This document shows positions 19,282-26,314 of a stretch of 64,000 nucleotides of DNA, piece by piece. The number at the start of each line of letters is the position of its first letter. The stretch's first letter is position 1. The position numbers and the translations under genes were made by a program. The notes beneath the pieces were generated by a model that ran no database searches, was not told where the DNA came from, and saw nothing but the letters and a program-made list of their open reading frames with translations. The stretch spans positions 26,057 through 90,056 of the forward strand of contig NZ_WNKU01000014.1 of the NCBI RefSeq assembly GCF_009720735.1, in the 5' to 3' direction. The DNA is from Heliobacterium mobile. Its GTDB lineage: Bacteria > Bacillota > Desulfitobacteriia > Heliobacteriales > Heliobacteriaceae.

Positions 19282-20695
19282 AGTCTTAGCTCCTGCAGGC
19301 AACTTGGAGAAGCTGATCATGGCTCTCCATTATGGAGCTGATGCCGTCTATCTAGCCGGACAAGCTTATGGATTGCGTGCCTTTGCCGATAACTTTACAC
19401 TGGAAGAGATGGCCGAGGGGATAGGGTACGCTCACGAACGCGGGAAAAAAGTCTATGTCACCGTGAATATCTTCGCTCATAACCGTGATTTTGCCGGGTT
19501 ATCCGAGTATTTACAGCAGCTAGAAGCTTTGGGTGCTGACGCTATTATCGTGTCCGATCCAGGCGTTATTTCAGTCGCTCGCCGAGTGGTGCCGAATCTG
19601 CCGATCCACATCAGTACGCAAGCCAACGTGACCAACGCTGAATCGGCTCGTTTCTGGGCCGACCAGGGAGCCCAGCGGATCGTTCTGGCTCGTGAGTTAA
19701 GCTTGGACGAAATTCGAGAAATCCGCCAAGCTGTCGATGTGGAGCTGGAGGTATTCGTCCATGGCGCCATGTGTATGTCTTACTCGGGCCGCTGCATGAT
19801 CAGTGATTACCTCACGGGCCGTCAGGCGAACAAAGGCGAATGTGCCCAAGCATGCCGGTGGAAATATGCTTTGATGGAAGAGACCCGCCCAGGCACATAC
19901 CTGCCTGTGGAGGAAGACGAACGCGGCTCCTATGTATTTAACTCCCGTGATCTCTGCTTGCTGCAAGACATTCCCGCCTTATTGGAAGCAGGAGTCCATA
20001 GCCTGAAAATTGAAGGGCGCATGAAAAGCGTCCATTATGTGGCTACAGTCACCCAGATCTACCGGCGCGCCGTCGATCGCACCCTGTTAGCCTGGAGCCA
20101 GGGGAAGGAACCGCGTATCGAAACGTCCTGGTGGGAAGAACTCGGTAAGATCAGTCACCGTCCCTATACCCGCGGTTTTCTTTACGGTCCTCCCGGTCAA
20201 GAGCCGGAGATCGCTTACCGTCGTGAATACGATTTTGTTGGCATCGTTCGCCGCTATGACGAGCAGCGGCGAGAGGCCTTGATTGAAGTGCGCAACCGTA
20301 TCCGGCTGGGCGACTTGCTCGAAATCGCCGGTCCTTCTACGGCCCCGTCACTCCTCATCGTCAATGAAATGTGGGATGAAGAAGGAAATCCTCTTGAACA
20401 AGCACCTCGTCCTCATCAACGGATCACCCTCAAAGTCCACCGTACCCTGGCCCCCTTGGATTTGATCCGCCGCCCGAAGAGCGGCGGTGAGGAGTCCTTC
20501 TTAAAAGTGCGCATCAATCCGTCTCATATCTTTTATCTGGACATCATCTTAGAAGGCTTTGGTCATCTCGGCGTTCCGACAACCGTTGACAAGGAGTCTG
20601 GAATGGTCTTAATCCGAACGACTCCCGATACCAAAGAGGAGGTCATCCGGGTTCTCGAGAGCCTCCCCTGGCCAGCGCAGTGGGAGCAGGATTAA
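19244..20695 (+). CDS. Peptidase U32 family protein (YrrO-like)
   Basis: About 483 aa. The family signature is EVFVHGAMCMSYSGRCMISDY, followed by GRQANKGECAQACRWKY; the N-terminal EVLAPAGNLEKLIMALHYGADAVYLAG is canonical. U32 proteins include collagenase-like proteases and tRNA hydroxylation factors (TrhP), so proteolytic activity should not be assumed. The start is unclear: GTG 19244 gives the most typical N-terminus but lacks an RBS, and ATG 19214 is an alternative. It overlaps mltG by about 38 nt or more, suggesting coupling. Confidence 0.92.
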   Translation: MNICKPWPNITTEVLAPAGNLEKLIMALHYGADAVYLAGQAYGLRAFADNFTLEEMAEGIGYAHERGKKVYVTVNIFAHNRDFAGLSEYLQQLEALGADAIIVSDPGVISVARRVVPNLPIHISTQANVTNAESARFWADQGAQRIVLARELSLDEIREIRQAVDVELEVFVHGAMCMSYSGRCMISDYLTGRQANKGECAQACRWKYALMEETRPGTYLPVEEDERGSYVFNSRDLCLLQDIPALLEAGVHSLKIEGRMKSVHYVATVTQIYRRAVDRTLLAWSQGKEPRIETSWWEELGKISHRPYTRGFLYGPPGQEPEIAYRREYDFVGIVRRYDEQRREALIEVRNRIRLGDLLEIAGPSTAPSLLIVNEMWDEEGNPLEQAPRPHQRITLKVHRTLAPLDLIRRPKSGGEESFLKVRINPSHIFYLDIILEGFGHLGVPTTVDKESGMVLIRTTPDTKEEVIRVLESLPWPAQWEQD

Positions 20696-20740
20696 TTTTT
20701 GTCATTTCCGGCAAACTAAGCTCGGAGGTGACGTCATCCG

Positions 20741-20947
20741 ATGGAACTGAACACCCAGGATTTCTTGATGAAAACCTTGTTGAACGAGCAGGAAATGGTC
20801 CGGGATTTTCAAAAATTTGCCCAGACCACCAATGATCCGGAAGTGGCCCAACTGTTTCAGGAATATGCAGAAACCGATGCCCTCCGGGCCAATCGACTCA
20901 AAGACATCCTGCAGAACAAGTACGGCCATCCCATTGACGAAAAATAA
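20741..20947 (+). CDS. Small helical protein, rubrerythrin/ferritin-like fragment in appearance
   Basis: 68 aa, predicted as two amphipathic helices rich in Asp, Glu, Gln (LLNEQEMVRDFQKFAQTT, EVAQLFQEYAETDALRANRL). The E-x-x-x-x-x-F-Q and E-x6-A-x-R pattern resembles half of a ferritin-like bundle, but the second metal-binding pair is missing. ATG 20741 follows GGAGGTGACG. Function unknown. A 24-bp perfect hairpin follows 9 nt after the stop. Confidence 0.65.
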   Translation: MELNTQDFLMKTLLNEQEMVRDFQKFAQTTNDPEVAQLFQEYAETDALRANRLKDILQNKYGHPIDEK

Positions 20948-20956
20948 AAAAATAAA

Positions 20957-21009
20957 CTGCGAAGAACTAGAGACCCCGTTGGCGAAACGGGGTCTCTAGT
21001 TCTTCGCAG
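20957..21009. terminator. 24-bp perfect inverted repeat, bidirectional terminator candidate
   Basis: CTGCGAAGAACTAGAGACCC (20957 onward, 24-nt arm to 20980) is perfectly complementary to 20986-21009 across a 5-nt loop. It separates two convergent small genes and ends 5 nt before the minus-strand stop codon. There is no T tract on the plus side, but the minus-strand transcript reads into T-rich sequence (TTTATTTTTTTATTTT) just past the hairpin. Confidence 0.75.
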
Positions 21010-21014
21010 ATAGA

Positions 21015-21161
21015 TTAACGATACATAGGCCAAAGCAGGTGACCAAGATAAAAGGTGAGACCAATCGCGACAACATGCCATGCCCACCAACCGACATTGA
21101 GAAACTCAAAAGCCGTCCCATTTAAGACGTTACCTTTGGTTCGTTCCATGTTATTATCCAA
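21015..21161 (-). CDS. Hidden 48-aa single-span membrane peptide, Trp/His-rich
   Basis: Not recognised with certainty. Start TTG 21161 is chosen because AAAGGAGTG lies 7 nt upstream; an in-frame ATG at 21149 would give 44 aa. The peptide has a short polar N-terminus and one membrane helix (LNVGWWAWHVVAIGLTFYLG, then HLLWPMYR to the end). Two histidines 12 residues apart sit inside the hydrophobic segment, flanked by Trp, and the C-terminal HLLWP resembles bacteriochlorophyll-binding antenna peptides. If the host is a heliobacterium it could be a small reaction-centre subunit of the PshX type (inference). It is divergent from abrB. Confidence 0.72.
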   Translation of the reverse strand: MDNNMERTKGNVLNGTAFEFLNVGWWAWHVVAIGLTFYLGHLLWPMYR

Positions 21162-21278
21162 GAATTACACTCCTTTCGTTGATTTATGCCTAGTATTTCC
21201 AGAACATAAGAAAGCCAAACCTATTTTCTAAATCATAGGTAAAACAGAAAAAAGTACCACCTTTATGGAAAATTAAGG

Positions 21279-21307
21279 TTGACAAAGAATAGTACGGGGT
21301 TTATAGT
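21279..21307 (+). promoter_or_regulatory. Promoter of the AbrB-type gene
   Basis: TTGACA (21279-21284) and TATAGT (21302-21307) with a 17-nt spacer. Confidence 0.78.
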
Positions 21308-21354
21308 AAAGACATCCGAAATTGTCGAAGGTTGTTGAGAAGGGGGAGAAAACC

Positions 21355-21603
21355 ATGAAGTCGACGGGAATTGTAAGAAAAGTTGACGAATTGGGGCGAG
21401 TAGTAATACCGATGGAACTGAGAAGAGTGATGGGCATCGGTGATAAGGACGGTTTGGAGATCTATGTGGAAGACGAAAAAATTATTTTGAAAAAATATGA
21501 ACCAGCTTGTGTCTTTTGCGGAAGTGCCAATGATGTCCAGAATTACCGTGGGAAAGTGGTCTGCAAGGAATGTGCCGAATCGATGAGTAAAATGGTCGGC
21601 TAA
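21355..21603 (+). CDS. abrB: AbrB-family transition-state regulator
   Basis: 82-aa DNA-binding protein. The swapped-hairpin N-domain is canonical (STGIVRKVDELGRVVIPMEL, then RRVMGI). The C-terminus carries CVFC and CKEC pairs, a probable zinc site seen in many Clostridial AbrB homologues. ATG 21355 follows GAAGGGGGAG; an earlier in-frame start lacks an RBS. AbrB and its paralogues repress post-exponential and sporulation genes. It has its own strong promoter. Confidence 0.93.
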   Translation: MKSTGIVRKVDELGRVVIPMELRRVMGIGDKDGLEIYVEDEKIILKKYEPACVFCGSANDVQNYRGKVVCKECAESMSKMVG

Positions 21604-21713
21604 GCTAAATCTACTTCACTAATAAATAAAAACGATACATATCTGAACTACCAATGGCGAGGCCTTACACTCCAGCGGAGATGCATTAGCCCCTTGCGAC
21701 AGGTAAGAAGAGA

Positions 21714-21746
21714 GGGCAGTAACGTTTACACGTTACTGCCCTTTAT
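21714..21746. terminator. Bidirectional terminator between abrB and PAP2 gene
   Basis: GGGCAGTAACGT-TTAC-ACGTTACTGCCC, a 12-bp stem with TTTATT after it. The minus-strand PAP2 stop codon falls in its loop. Confidence 0.8.
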
Positions 21747-22382
21747 TACTGCTCTTATATCTCCGATTCGGTAAGAAGCGAATGGCTTATCGAAGGGAGC
21801 GGTAAAATGCCAATAGACGGAGGCTGCCAGAAGAGAAGCCAAGACATCGCTAGGCCAGTGGACGCCGAGGTAAAGGCGGCTTATTGAAACGAGAAGGATG
21901 ACAACCCCTGTGAATAGGGCACCCACCTTGCGATGGCGTTGACCTGTGAGCACAAAAACAACTGCCGGGAGCACCAACGCGATTCCGAGCGTATGTCCGG
22001 AAGGAAAAGAGGGACTTGCTTCCAGAGTCAGAGCTGGCACAACATCGGGGCGAATTCGTCCAAAAAGATACTTCAAGGGAAAGTTCAATAATCCCCAAGC
22101 GACCAGACTAGACGTCAAAATTTGAAGGGAATAGATTTCGCCTTTTCTGATCCCGTAAAGACCTGCCAGGAGCGTCGCAGGTACAAGCACTTTGACGGAA
22201 CTGAGGCAAGTGATGTAACCCATAAATTCGTTCAAATTGTCGCTTCGCCAGCGGGACATCGTAATAAGCCCCCAGGAATCGAAGTATCTGATGCCTTCTG
22301 GGAAGAACAGAATCAAGCCGCCCAAAAAAAGAAGCACCGCTGATGTCACTGTAATCGCAAATGGAAATCGAGCAATAGGCAC
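21726..22382 (-). CDS. PAP2-family membrane phosphatase
   Basis: 218-aa polytopic membrane protein with about five to six helices. All three phosphatase motifs are present: KYLFGRIRPD (K-x6-RP), SFPSGH, and SRLYLGVHWPSDV (SR-x5-H-x3-D). Substrates of the family are lipid phosphates such as undecaprenyl pyrophosphate or phosphatidic acid; which one cannot be told. GTG 22382 is the longest start and its RBS is weak. It is convergent with abrB and divergent from lexA. Confidence 0.88.
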   Translation of the reverse strand: MPIARFPFAITVTSAVLLFLGGLILFFPEGIRYFDSWGLITMSRWRSDNLNEFMGYITCLSSVKVLVPATLLAGLYGIRKGEIYSLQILTSSLVAWGLLNFPLKYLFGRIRPDVVPALTLEASPSFPSGHTLGIALVLPAVVFVLTGQRHRKVGALFTGVVILLVSISRLYLGVHWPSDVLASLLAASVYWHFTAPFDKPFASYRIGDIRAVIKGSNV

Positions 22383-22481
22383 GAGATCGCCTGCTTTCTA
22401 TGTGCTCAAGATGTAAAAAACGTATCACATTGAATTAATTTCGTCGAAATGACGTCAGATCCTCTATCGAACAACAGATGC

Positions 22482-22511
22482 TTGTTTTTGGCAGAACGTA
22501 TGTGCTAATAT
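22482..22511 (+). promoter_or_regulatory. lexA promoter with SOS-like box
   Basis: TTGTTT (22482-22487) and TAATAT (22506-22511) with an 18-nt spacer. Between them GAACGTATGTGC (22494-22505) matches GAAC-N4-GTTC at all but one position, consistent with LexA autorepression. Confidence 0.68.
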
Positions 22512-22530
22512 GAAAGAGGAGGTGGGGATC

Positions 22531-23163
22531 ATGAAGCTCACACCGAAAGAGCAAGCCGTCTATAACGTGATTAAAGAACATATTCGTGAAAAAGGTTATC
22601 CGCCGAGTGTACGGGAAATCGGCGAACAGATGGGATGGGCCTCTAGTTCGACTGTTCACATCTATCTAAAGCGTCTGGAAGAAAAGGGATACCTCCGCAA
22701 GGACCCGACCAAACCGCGTGCCATCGAACTGATTCCAGAACGGCAAGAGCGACTCGCCGAGAAAGGCCAAGAAAAAAGCCGCCTCGACTATGTACAGGTT
22801 CCTCTCGTAGGTGCCGTAGCAGCAGGGCAACCGATCTTGGCGACCGAGTATGTGGAGGATTATCTGCCCCTTTCTCCCGATTATCTCGGCCAAGGCGATT
22901 TTTTCGGGTTAAAAGTCAGAGGAGACAGCATGATTGAGGCAGGCATTTTCCACGGTGATACGGTGATTGTCCGTCGCCAGCCTGATGCGGCTAACGGGCA
23001 GATCGTGGTCGCCATGATGGATGAGGAAGCGACAGTGAAGCGCTTTTACAAAACAGCCGATCATGTTCGTCTGCAACCGGAGAACAGCGCCATGGAACCG
23101 ATCATCGCTAGAGATGTCACTGTTTTAGGCAAAGTCGTCGCCGTCATGCGTCGATTACACTGA
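22531..23163 (+). CDS. lexA: LexA SOS repressor
   Basis: 210 aa. ATG 22531 follows AGGAGGTGGG. The N-terminal winged helix reads KLTPKEQAVYNVIKEHI ... YPPSVREIGEQMGWAS. The self-cleavage site is Ala98-Gly99 (GAVAAGQP) and the catalytic dyad is Ser133 (GDSMIEAG) and Lys170 (ATVKRF). All parts needed for RecA-stimulated autocleavage are intact. Boxes of the form GAACNNATGTTC occur upstream of this gene, of the radical-SAM gene at 4287 and between 23200 and 23504. Confidence 0.97.
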   Translation: MKLTPKEQAVYNVIKEHIREKGYPPSVREIGEQMGWASSSTVHIYLKRLEEKGYLRKDPTKPRAIELIPERQERLAEKGQEKSRLDYVQVPLVGAVAAGQPILATEYVEDYLPLSPDYLGQGDFFGLKVRGDSMIEAGIFHGDTVIVRRQPDAANGQIVVAMMDEEATVKRFYKTADHVRLQPENSAMEPIIARDVTVLGKVVAVMRRLH

Positions 23164-23166
23164 ACA

Positions 23167-23194
23167 AAAGCCACCGTCGCGCCACGGTGGCTTT
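23167..23194. terminator. Bidirectional terminator between lexA and the SOS-box small gene
   Basis: AAAGCCACCGT-CGCGCC-ACGGTGGCTTT separates the convergent genes. Confidence 0.85.
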
Positions 23195-23199
23195 CAATG

Positions 23200-23400
23200 T
23201 TACAATAAGATACATTGGAATAGTTTGAGCAGTAAGTAGAAGAAGGAAAAACCGAAAATACCGTAAATGATTTGCATCTCCCGAAGTGATTCGTCCGCTT
23301 CGAGACACTGTCGGACTACACTTACCACTGAAGTCCGGCCTTTTTTCCTCGACGAAAGGGATCGGGCAGTCGGTACCTGTACATAACCGGTTGCTTCCAT
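23200..23400 (-). CDS. Small tail-anchored membrane protein with SOS box; candidate SOS effector
   Basis: Not recognised. 66 aa from ATG 23400, with AAAGGAG 11 nt upstream; an earlier ATG (23427) overlaps the SOS box. The N-terminal ~40 residues are polar and basic (ARSLSSRKKGRTSVVSVVRQ) and the last ~25 form one hydrophobic helix (IIYGIFGFSFFYLLLKLF), so it should be tail-anchored. It is convergent with lexA. Its promoter region contains the exact SOS box GAACTCATGTTC. Bacillus keeps the division inhibitor YneA beside lexA; this protein has no LysM domain and is not a YneA homologue, but an analogous role is plausible (inference). Confidence 0.72.
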   Translation of the reverse strand: MEATGYVQVPTARSLSSRKKGRTSVVSVVRQCLEADESLREMQIIYGIFGFSFFYLLLKLFQCILL

Positions 23401-23419
23401 AATTCTACACGCTCCTTTG

Positions 23420-23431
23420 GAACTCATGTTC
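23420..23431. promoter_or_regulatory. SOS box in a divergent intergenic region
   Basis: GAACTCATGTTC, an exact GAAC-N4-GTTC palindrome 20 nt upstream of the minus-strand small gene and about 70 nt before the YgjP-like gene. Confidence 0.78.
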
Positions 23432-23446
23432 TAATTATAGAATATG

Positions 23447-23458
23447 AAACATGTGTTC
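23447..23458. promoter_or_regulatory. Second SOS-like box, upstream of the YgjP-like gene
   Basis: AAACATGTGTTC matches GAAC-N4-GTTC at all but the first base and lies 16 nt downstream of the first box, in front of the plus-strand gene. Confidence 0.5.
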
Positions 23459-23503
23459 CAATGTCAAGCCGGTTTTTCTACAATTTTCGCAATGAGGTCA
23501 TCC

Positions 23504-24307
23504 ATGCCAGTAAGAGAATTATTCATCCACCAAAACAAGGTTCCTGTGACTGTAGAAAAGAGCAAGCGATTGCGCAGTGTGAGCATGCGCATTTCCCCTC
23601 AAGGTTTGCTCGTTCGGGGACCGACCAGCCTCACAGAGGAAGAGATCCAGCAGTTCATCCGTGAAAAGGAGCGCTGGATCAGCCGCCATTGGACCCGCTT
23701 CTCCCTGGAAGGTCAGCGGCGAGCAAAAGCGATAGAAGAAAAGCGACTGTTCTTTTACGGTAAGCCTTATCGTCTGGTATTGTCACTGGAAGAAAAACCG
23801 ATACCCTTACGAGAGCGAGTCCATTTCTCTGGCAACCAACTTGTTTTGCACATCGAGCAGTCAAAGGAAAAGGACTGGCAAAAAGAACTAAGAGAGTGGT
23901 TCCTTTTTCAAGCGAAGGTGGTCATTGGAAAGCGCTTAGCCGAGATTGCGCAGCACCTTCGATGTCAATACGGCACGGTGACGATTCGAGACCAAAAAAC
24001 ACGCTGGGGTAGTTGTTCTTCTCGAAAGAACCTGTCTTTCAACTGGCGTCTTGTGGCCATGCCGCCGAAGGTGCTCGACTATGTCATCATTCACGAACTA
24101 TGTCATCTAAAAGAGATGAACCATTCTTCGAAATTCTGGTCTGCAGTTGGGCAGATCATACCGGATTATATGGTTCATCGCCAATGGTTGAAAGAGCACG
24201 GCAAAGAGATGACCTATATCCTCGACGAGGATTTTTTGCCGGGACAGCAGGGGGAAAACCCCTTGCCATCGAAAAGAGGTAGTGGTAAAGGAAAAAGGAA
24301 CGGTTAG
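23504..24307 (+). CDS. YgjP-like (M48-related) metallopeptidase domain protein
   Basis: About 267 aa. The C-terminal half carries the zinc site HELCHLKEMNHSSKFW (HExxH plus a later His) and the family motif TRWGSCSSRKNLSFNWRL. The N-terminal part is the beta-rich YgjP region. Cytoplasmic. ATG 23504 follows GAGG; ATG 23444 and 23492 are in frame, but the first overlaps the SOS-like box. Biological substrate unknown. Control by LexA is possible because two boxes lie upstream. Confidence 0.88.
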   Translation: MPVRELFIHQNKVPVTVEKSKRLRSVSMRISPQGLLVRGPTSLTEEEIQQFIREKERWISRHWTRFSLEGQRRAKAIEEKRLFFYGKPYRLVLSLEEKPIPLRERVHFSGNQLVLHIEQSKEKDWQKELREWFLFQAKVVIGKRLAEIAQHLRCQYGTVTIRDQKTRWGSCSSRKNLSFNWRLVAMPPKVLDYVIIHELCHLKEMNHSSKFWSAVGQIIPDYMVHRQWLKEHGKEMTYILDEDFLPGQQGENPLPSKRGSGKGKRNG

Positions 24308-24337
24308 GGGAGCGCGCCGGGCATGGGGGGGGACTTA

Positions 24338-24961
24338 TTGGAAGTTGAATCCATGATTGAACGTTTCAAGGCGGGAGATATCGAAGGTCTTCGGCTCATC
24401 TACGAGCGCTGTTATAAACCGGTATATCAAGCTGCCTTCTTCGTCACCCGCGATGCCGGGTTAGCGGAAGACGTGACCCATGATGTCTTCCTGAAGCTTG
24501 GAGAAAAAATCGATCAACTTCGAGAGCCATCCAAGCTGGAAGCCTGGTTGTGTCAGATGGCTGCCAATACAGCCCGGGATTTGCTTCGCCGTCGTGTACG
24601 CAGTGTTCTTTGTGCGGAAGTCAGGGAAAACGCTACGGAAATGACAGGAGATTCACCGGAATCGGCCGCCTTGGAGGAGGAGGAACGAGCACTCATCCGC
24701 CGCTGTGTCAGCGATTTGCCTCAGGAATACCGCAGTGTCATCTATCTCAAATATTACCGAGACCAGACGATAGAGCAGATCAGTTCTGCCTTGGACATCC
24801 CTTCCGGGAGTGTGAAGTCACGTCTCAGCCGTGCAAAACAAAGAATTAAAAAATGGCTGGAACGGGATGGACAAATCAAACGTCATAGTGTAGAAGATAT
24901 AAATAATGAAACTATTGGCAGGATCGCCGAATTTGGAAAGGAGAATACATACCATGAGTGA
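24338..24961 (+). CDS. ECF-type RNA polymerase sigma factor
   Basis: About 207 aa. Region 2 (YQAAFFVTRDAGLAEDVTHDVFLKLGEKIDQL, cited in parts: AEDVTHDVFLKL) and region 4 (LPQEYRSVIYLKYYRDQTIEQISSAL, SGSVKSRLSRAKQRIKKWL) are clear. TTG 24338 is preferred because of the G-rich RBS in front; ATG 24323 is an alternative. It overlaps the next small gene by 8 nt (ATGAGTGA), and a membrane anti-sigma-like protein follows. The signal is unknown. Confidence 0.92.
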   Translation: MEVESMIERFKAGDIEGLRLIYERCYKPVYQAAFFVTRDAGLAEDVTHDVFLKLGEKIDQLREPSKLEAWLCQMAANTARDLLRRRVRSVLCAEVRENATEMTGDSPESAALEEEERALIRRCVSDLPQEYRSVIYLKYYRDQTIEQISSALDIPSGSVKSRLSRAKQRIKKWLERDGQIKRHSVEDINNETIGRIAEFGKENTYHE

Positions 24962-25157
24962 TGTTACAGAGAAGTGCCCAATTTACGCCTATATCGAAGT
25001 CAAATTCGCCGAGGATGTCTCTTTTTTAGAGAACTATCACGGAATGCCTCAATGGGAAGCCATCTGCACCACCATCTGCCCGGAAGTACTCGGTCATTAC
25101 GAAGCTTTGGCCGACGGACGCTGCGCTGTTCGTGCACGTATGCTGCGCATCCAATAA
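24954..25157 (+). CDS. Small Cys-containing protein in the ECF sigma operon
   Basis: 67 aa, not recognised. It starts inside the sigma-factor stop (ATGAGTGA overlap) with RBS AAAGGAG, so translation is coupled. Four cysteines (EKCPI, ICTTICPE and GRCAVRA) could bind a metal or sense redox state. No membrane segment. Its position between sigma factor and anti-sigma-like protein suggests a role in controlling the sigma factor (inference). Confidence 0.7.
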   Translation: MSDVTEKCPIYAYIEVKFAEDVSFLENYHGMPQWEAICTTICPEVLGHYEALADGRCAVRARMLRIQ

Positions 25158-25193
25158 GCCGTTGTCCAGACGGGACGGAGGGGTCGATGCATA

Positions 25194-26219
25194 ATGAATA
25201 AATGGTCAGAGCCTTTTCTAGACCAACGCATTGAAGAGGCTGTCCGTGAAATGGTAGAAAATAGCCCCACTCCGGACTTGGAAGCGTCATGGTCGAAATT
25301 TGAACAGAAGCTGCAGGAGCGTCCAGTACCGACAAAGCCGTCTGTAAAGGGTCCGGCCAAACATTGGCAATGGGCCGTCGCTGCAGCAGCTGCTTTATTG
25401 ATTGGAAGCTCACTTGCAGTTGGTTTGCCCGGACGCCACGGTGATGAACAAAAGGTAGCCAGCCTTTCCAGCAACGTTGTCGCCGGATCAGCAACTACGG
25501 CTAAAACAGAAGCGGCGAAAAGTACACCGGAACCGTCTGGCGATGCTTCCGGTATCTTGTCCTCAGTAAACCAAAGTAACCAGAGTCCGGTGGAGGCTTT
25601 CCCATTAACGACGCAACCAGCCCCGGAAGCTGAAAAATCACCTGCGAGCCCTACTGACACCTCAAAAGCGACAGTATCGATCGCGGAGAACAAAACCAGC
25701 TTACCTCCAAAGGCAGAGGAACCTCCTTCGGCTTCGGCGATTCAGAAGGATGTACCGTTACTTGCATCTGCTTCGGCAGATAAACCGGCGGTAAACGAGG
25801 AGAGCAGCCTCCGGATGGGGATTATGGCCATGGCGGAGCAACCGCAGGCAAAAAGGGCGCTTAAGCAAGCGAAGACGATAAGCCTAGAACTGGAGTATAT
25901 TCCAGCTGGATATCAATTGGTAGCGAGTTCTGAATCGGAAAAAACGACGGAGAATACAAAAGAATTACGTTATAAGGGAACAGGTTCGACCTATTTTCGA
26001 TTGTCTGCCACAGCAGATCCATCTGTTGAATCGCAGTCGACGATCACCCGAGAGAACCGTTCTGTCGAGAAAATGACGATCCAAGGTTGTCCCGGTGAAC
26101 TTGTTTTCGGTAAAGACGGTGTTGTCCTGATCGACTGGGTGCGGGACGGCGTTTACTACCGGTTGGAAGGGAACTTACCCAAAGACGAAGCAGAAAAAGT
26201 GGCACAACATATAAAATAG
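25194..26219 (+). CDS. Anti-sigma-like membrane protein with DUF4367 domain
   Basis: 341 aa. The first ~55 residues are cytoplasmic and helical, followed by one membrane helix (WAVAAAAALLIGSSLAVGL), a ~140-residue low-complexity Ser/Pro/Ala/Lys/Glu linker, and a C-terminal DUF4367 domain (LELEYIPAGYQLVAS to IDWVRDGVYYRLEGNL), the extracytoplasmic module common in Firmicutes anti-sigma factors. No ZAS zinc motif is seen. RBS GGAGGGG. It probably tethers the ECF factor and senses an envelope signal. Confidence 0.82.
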   Translation: MNKWSEPFLDQRIEEAVREMVENSPTPDLEASWSKFEQKLQERPVPTKPSVKGPAKHWQWAVAAAAALLIGSSLAVGLPGRHGDEQKVASLSSNVVAGSATTAKTEAAKSTPEPSGDASGILSSVNQSNQSPVEAFPLTTQPAPEAEKSPASPTDTSKATVSIAENKTSLPPKAEEPPSASAIQKDVPLLASASADKPAVNEESSLRMGIMAMAEQPQAKRALKQAKTISLELEYIPAGYQLVASSESEKTTENTKELRYKGTGSTYFRLSATADPSVESQSTITRENRSVEKMTIQGCPGELVFGKDGVVLIDWVRDGVYYRLEGNLPKDEAEKVAQHIK

Positions 26220-26232
26220 TAACTATTACTAG

Positions 26233-26261
26233 TTGACAAGAATTGCATTATCGTTCACAAT
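26233..26261 (+). promoter_or_regulatory. Promoter of the flavodiiron gene
   Basis: TTGACA (26233-26238) and CACAAT (26256-26261) with a 17-nt spacer. Confidence 0.65.
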
Positions 26262-26314
26262 AAATCCAGATCGATATTTTGGGTTAAACACCCCGACAAC
26301 TTGAGGAGGGTACC

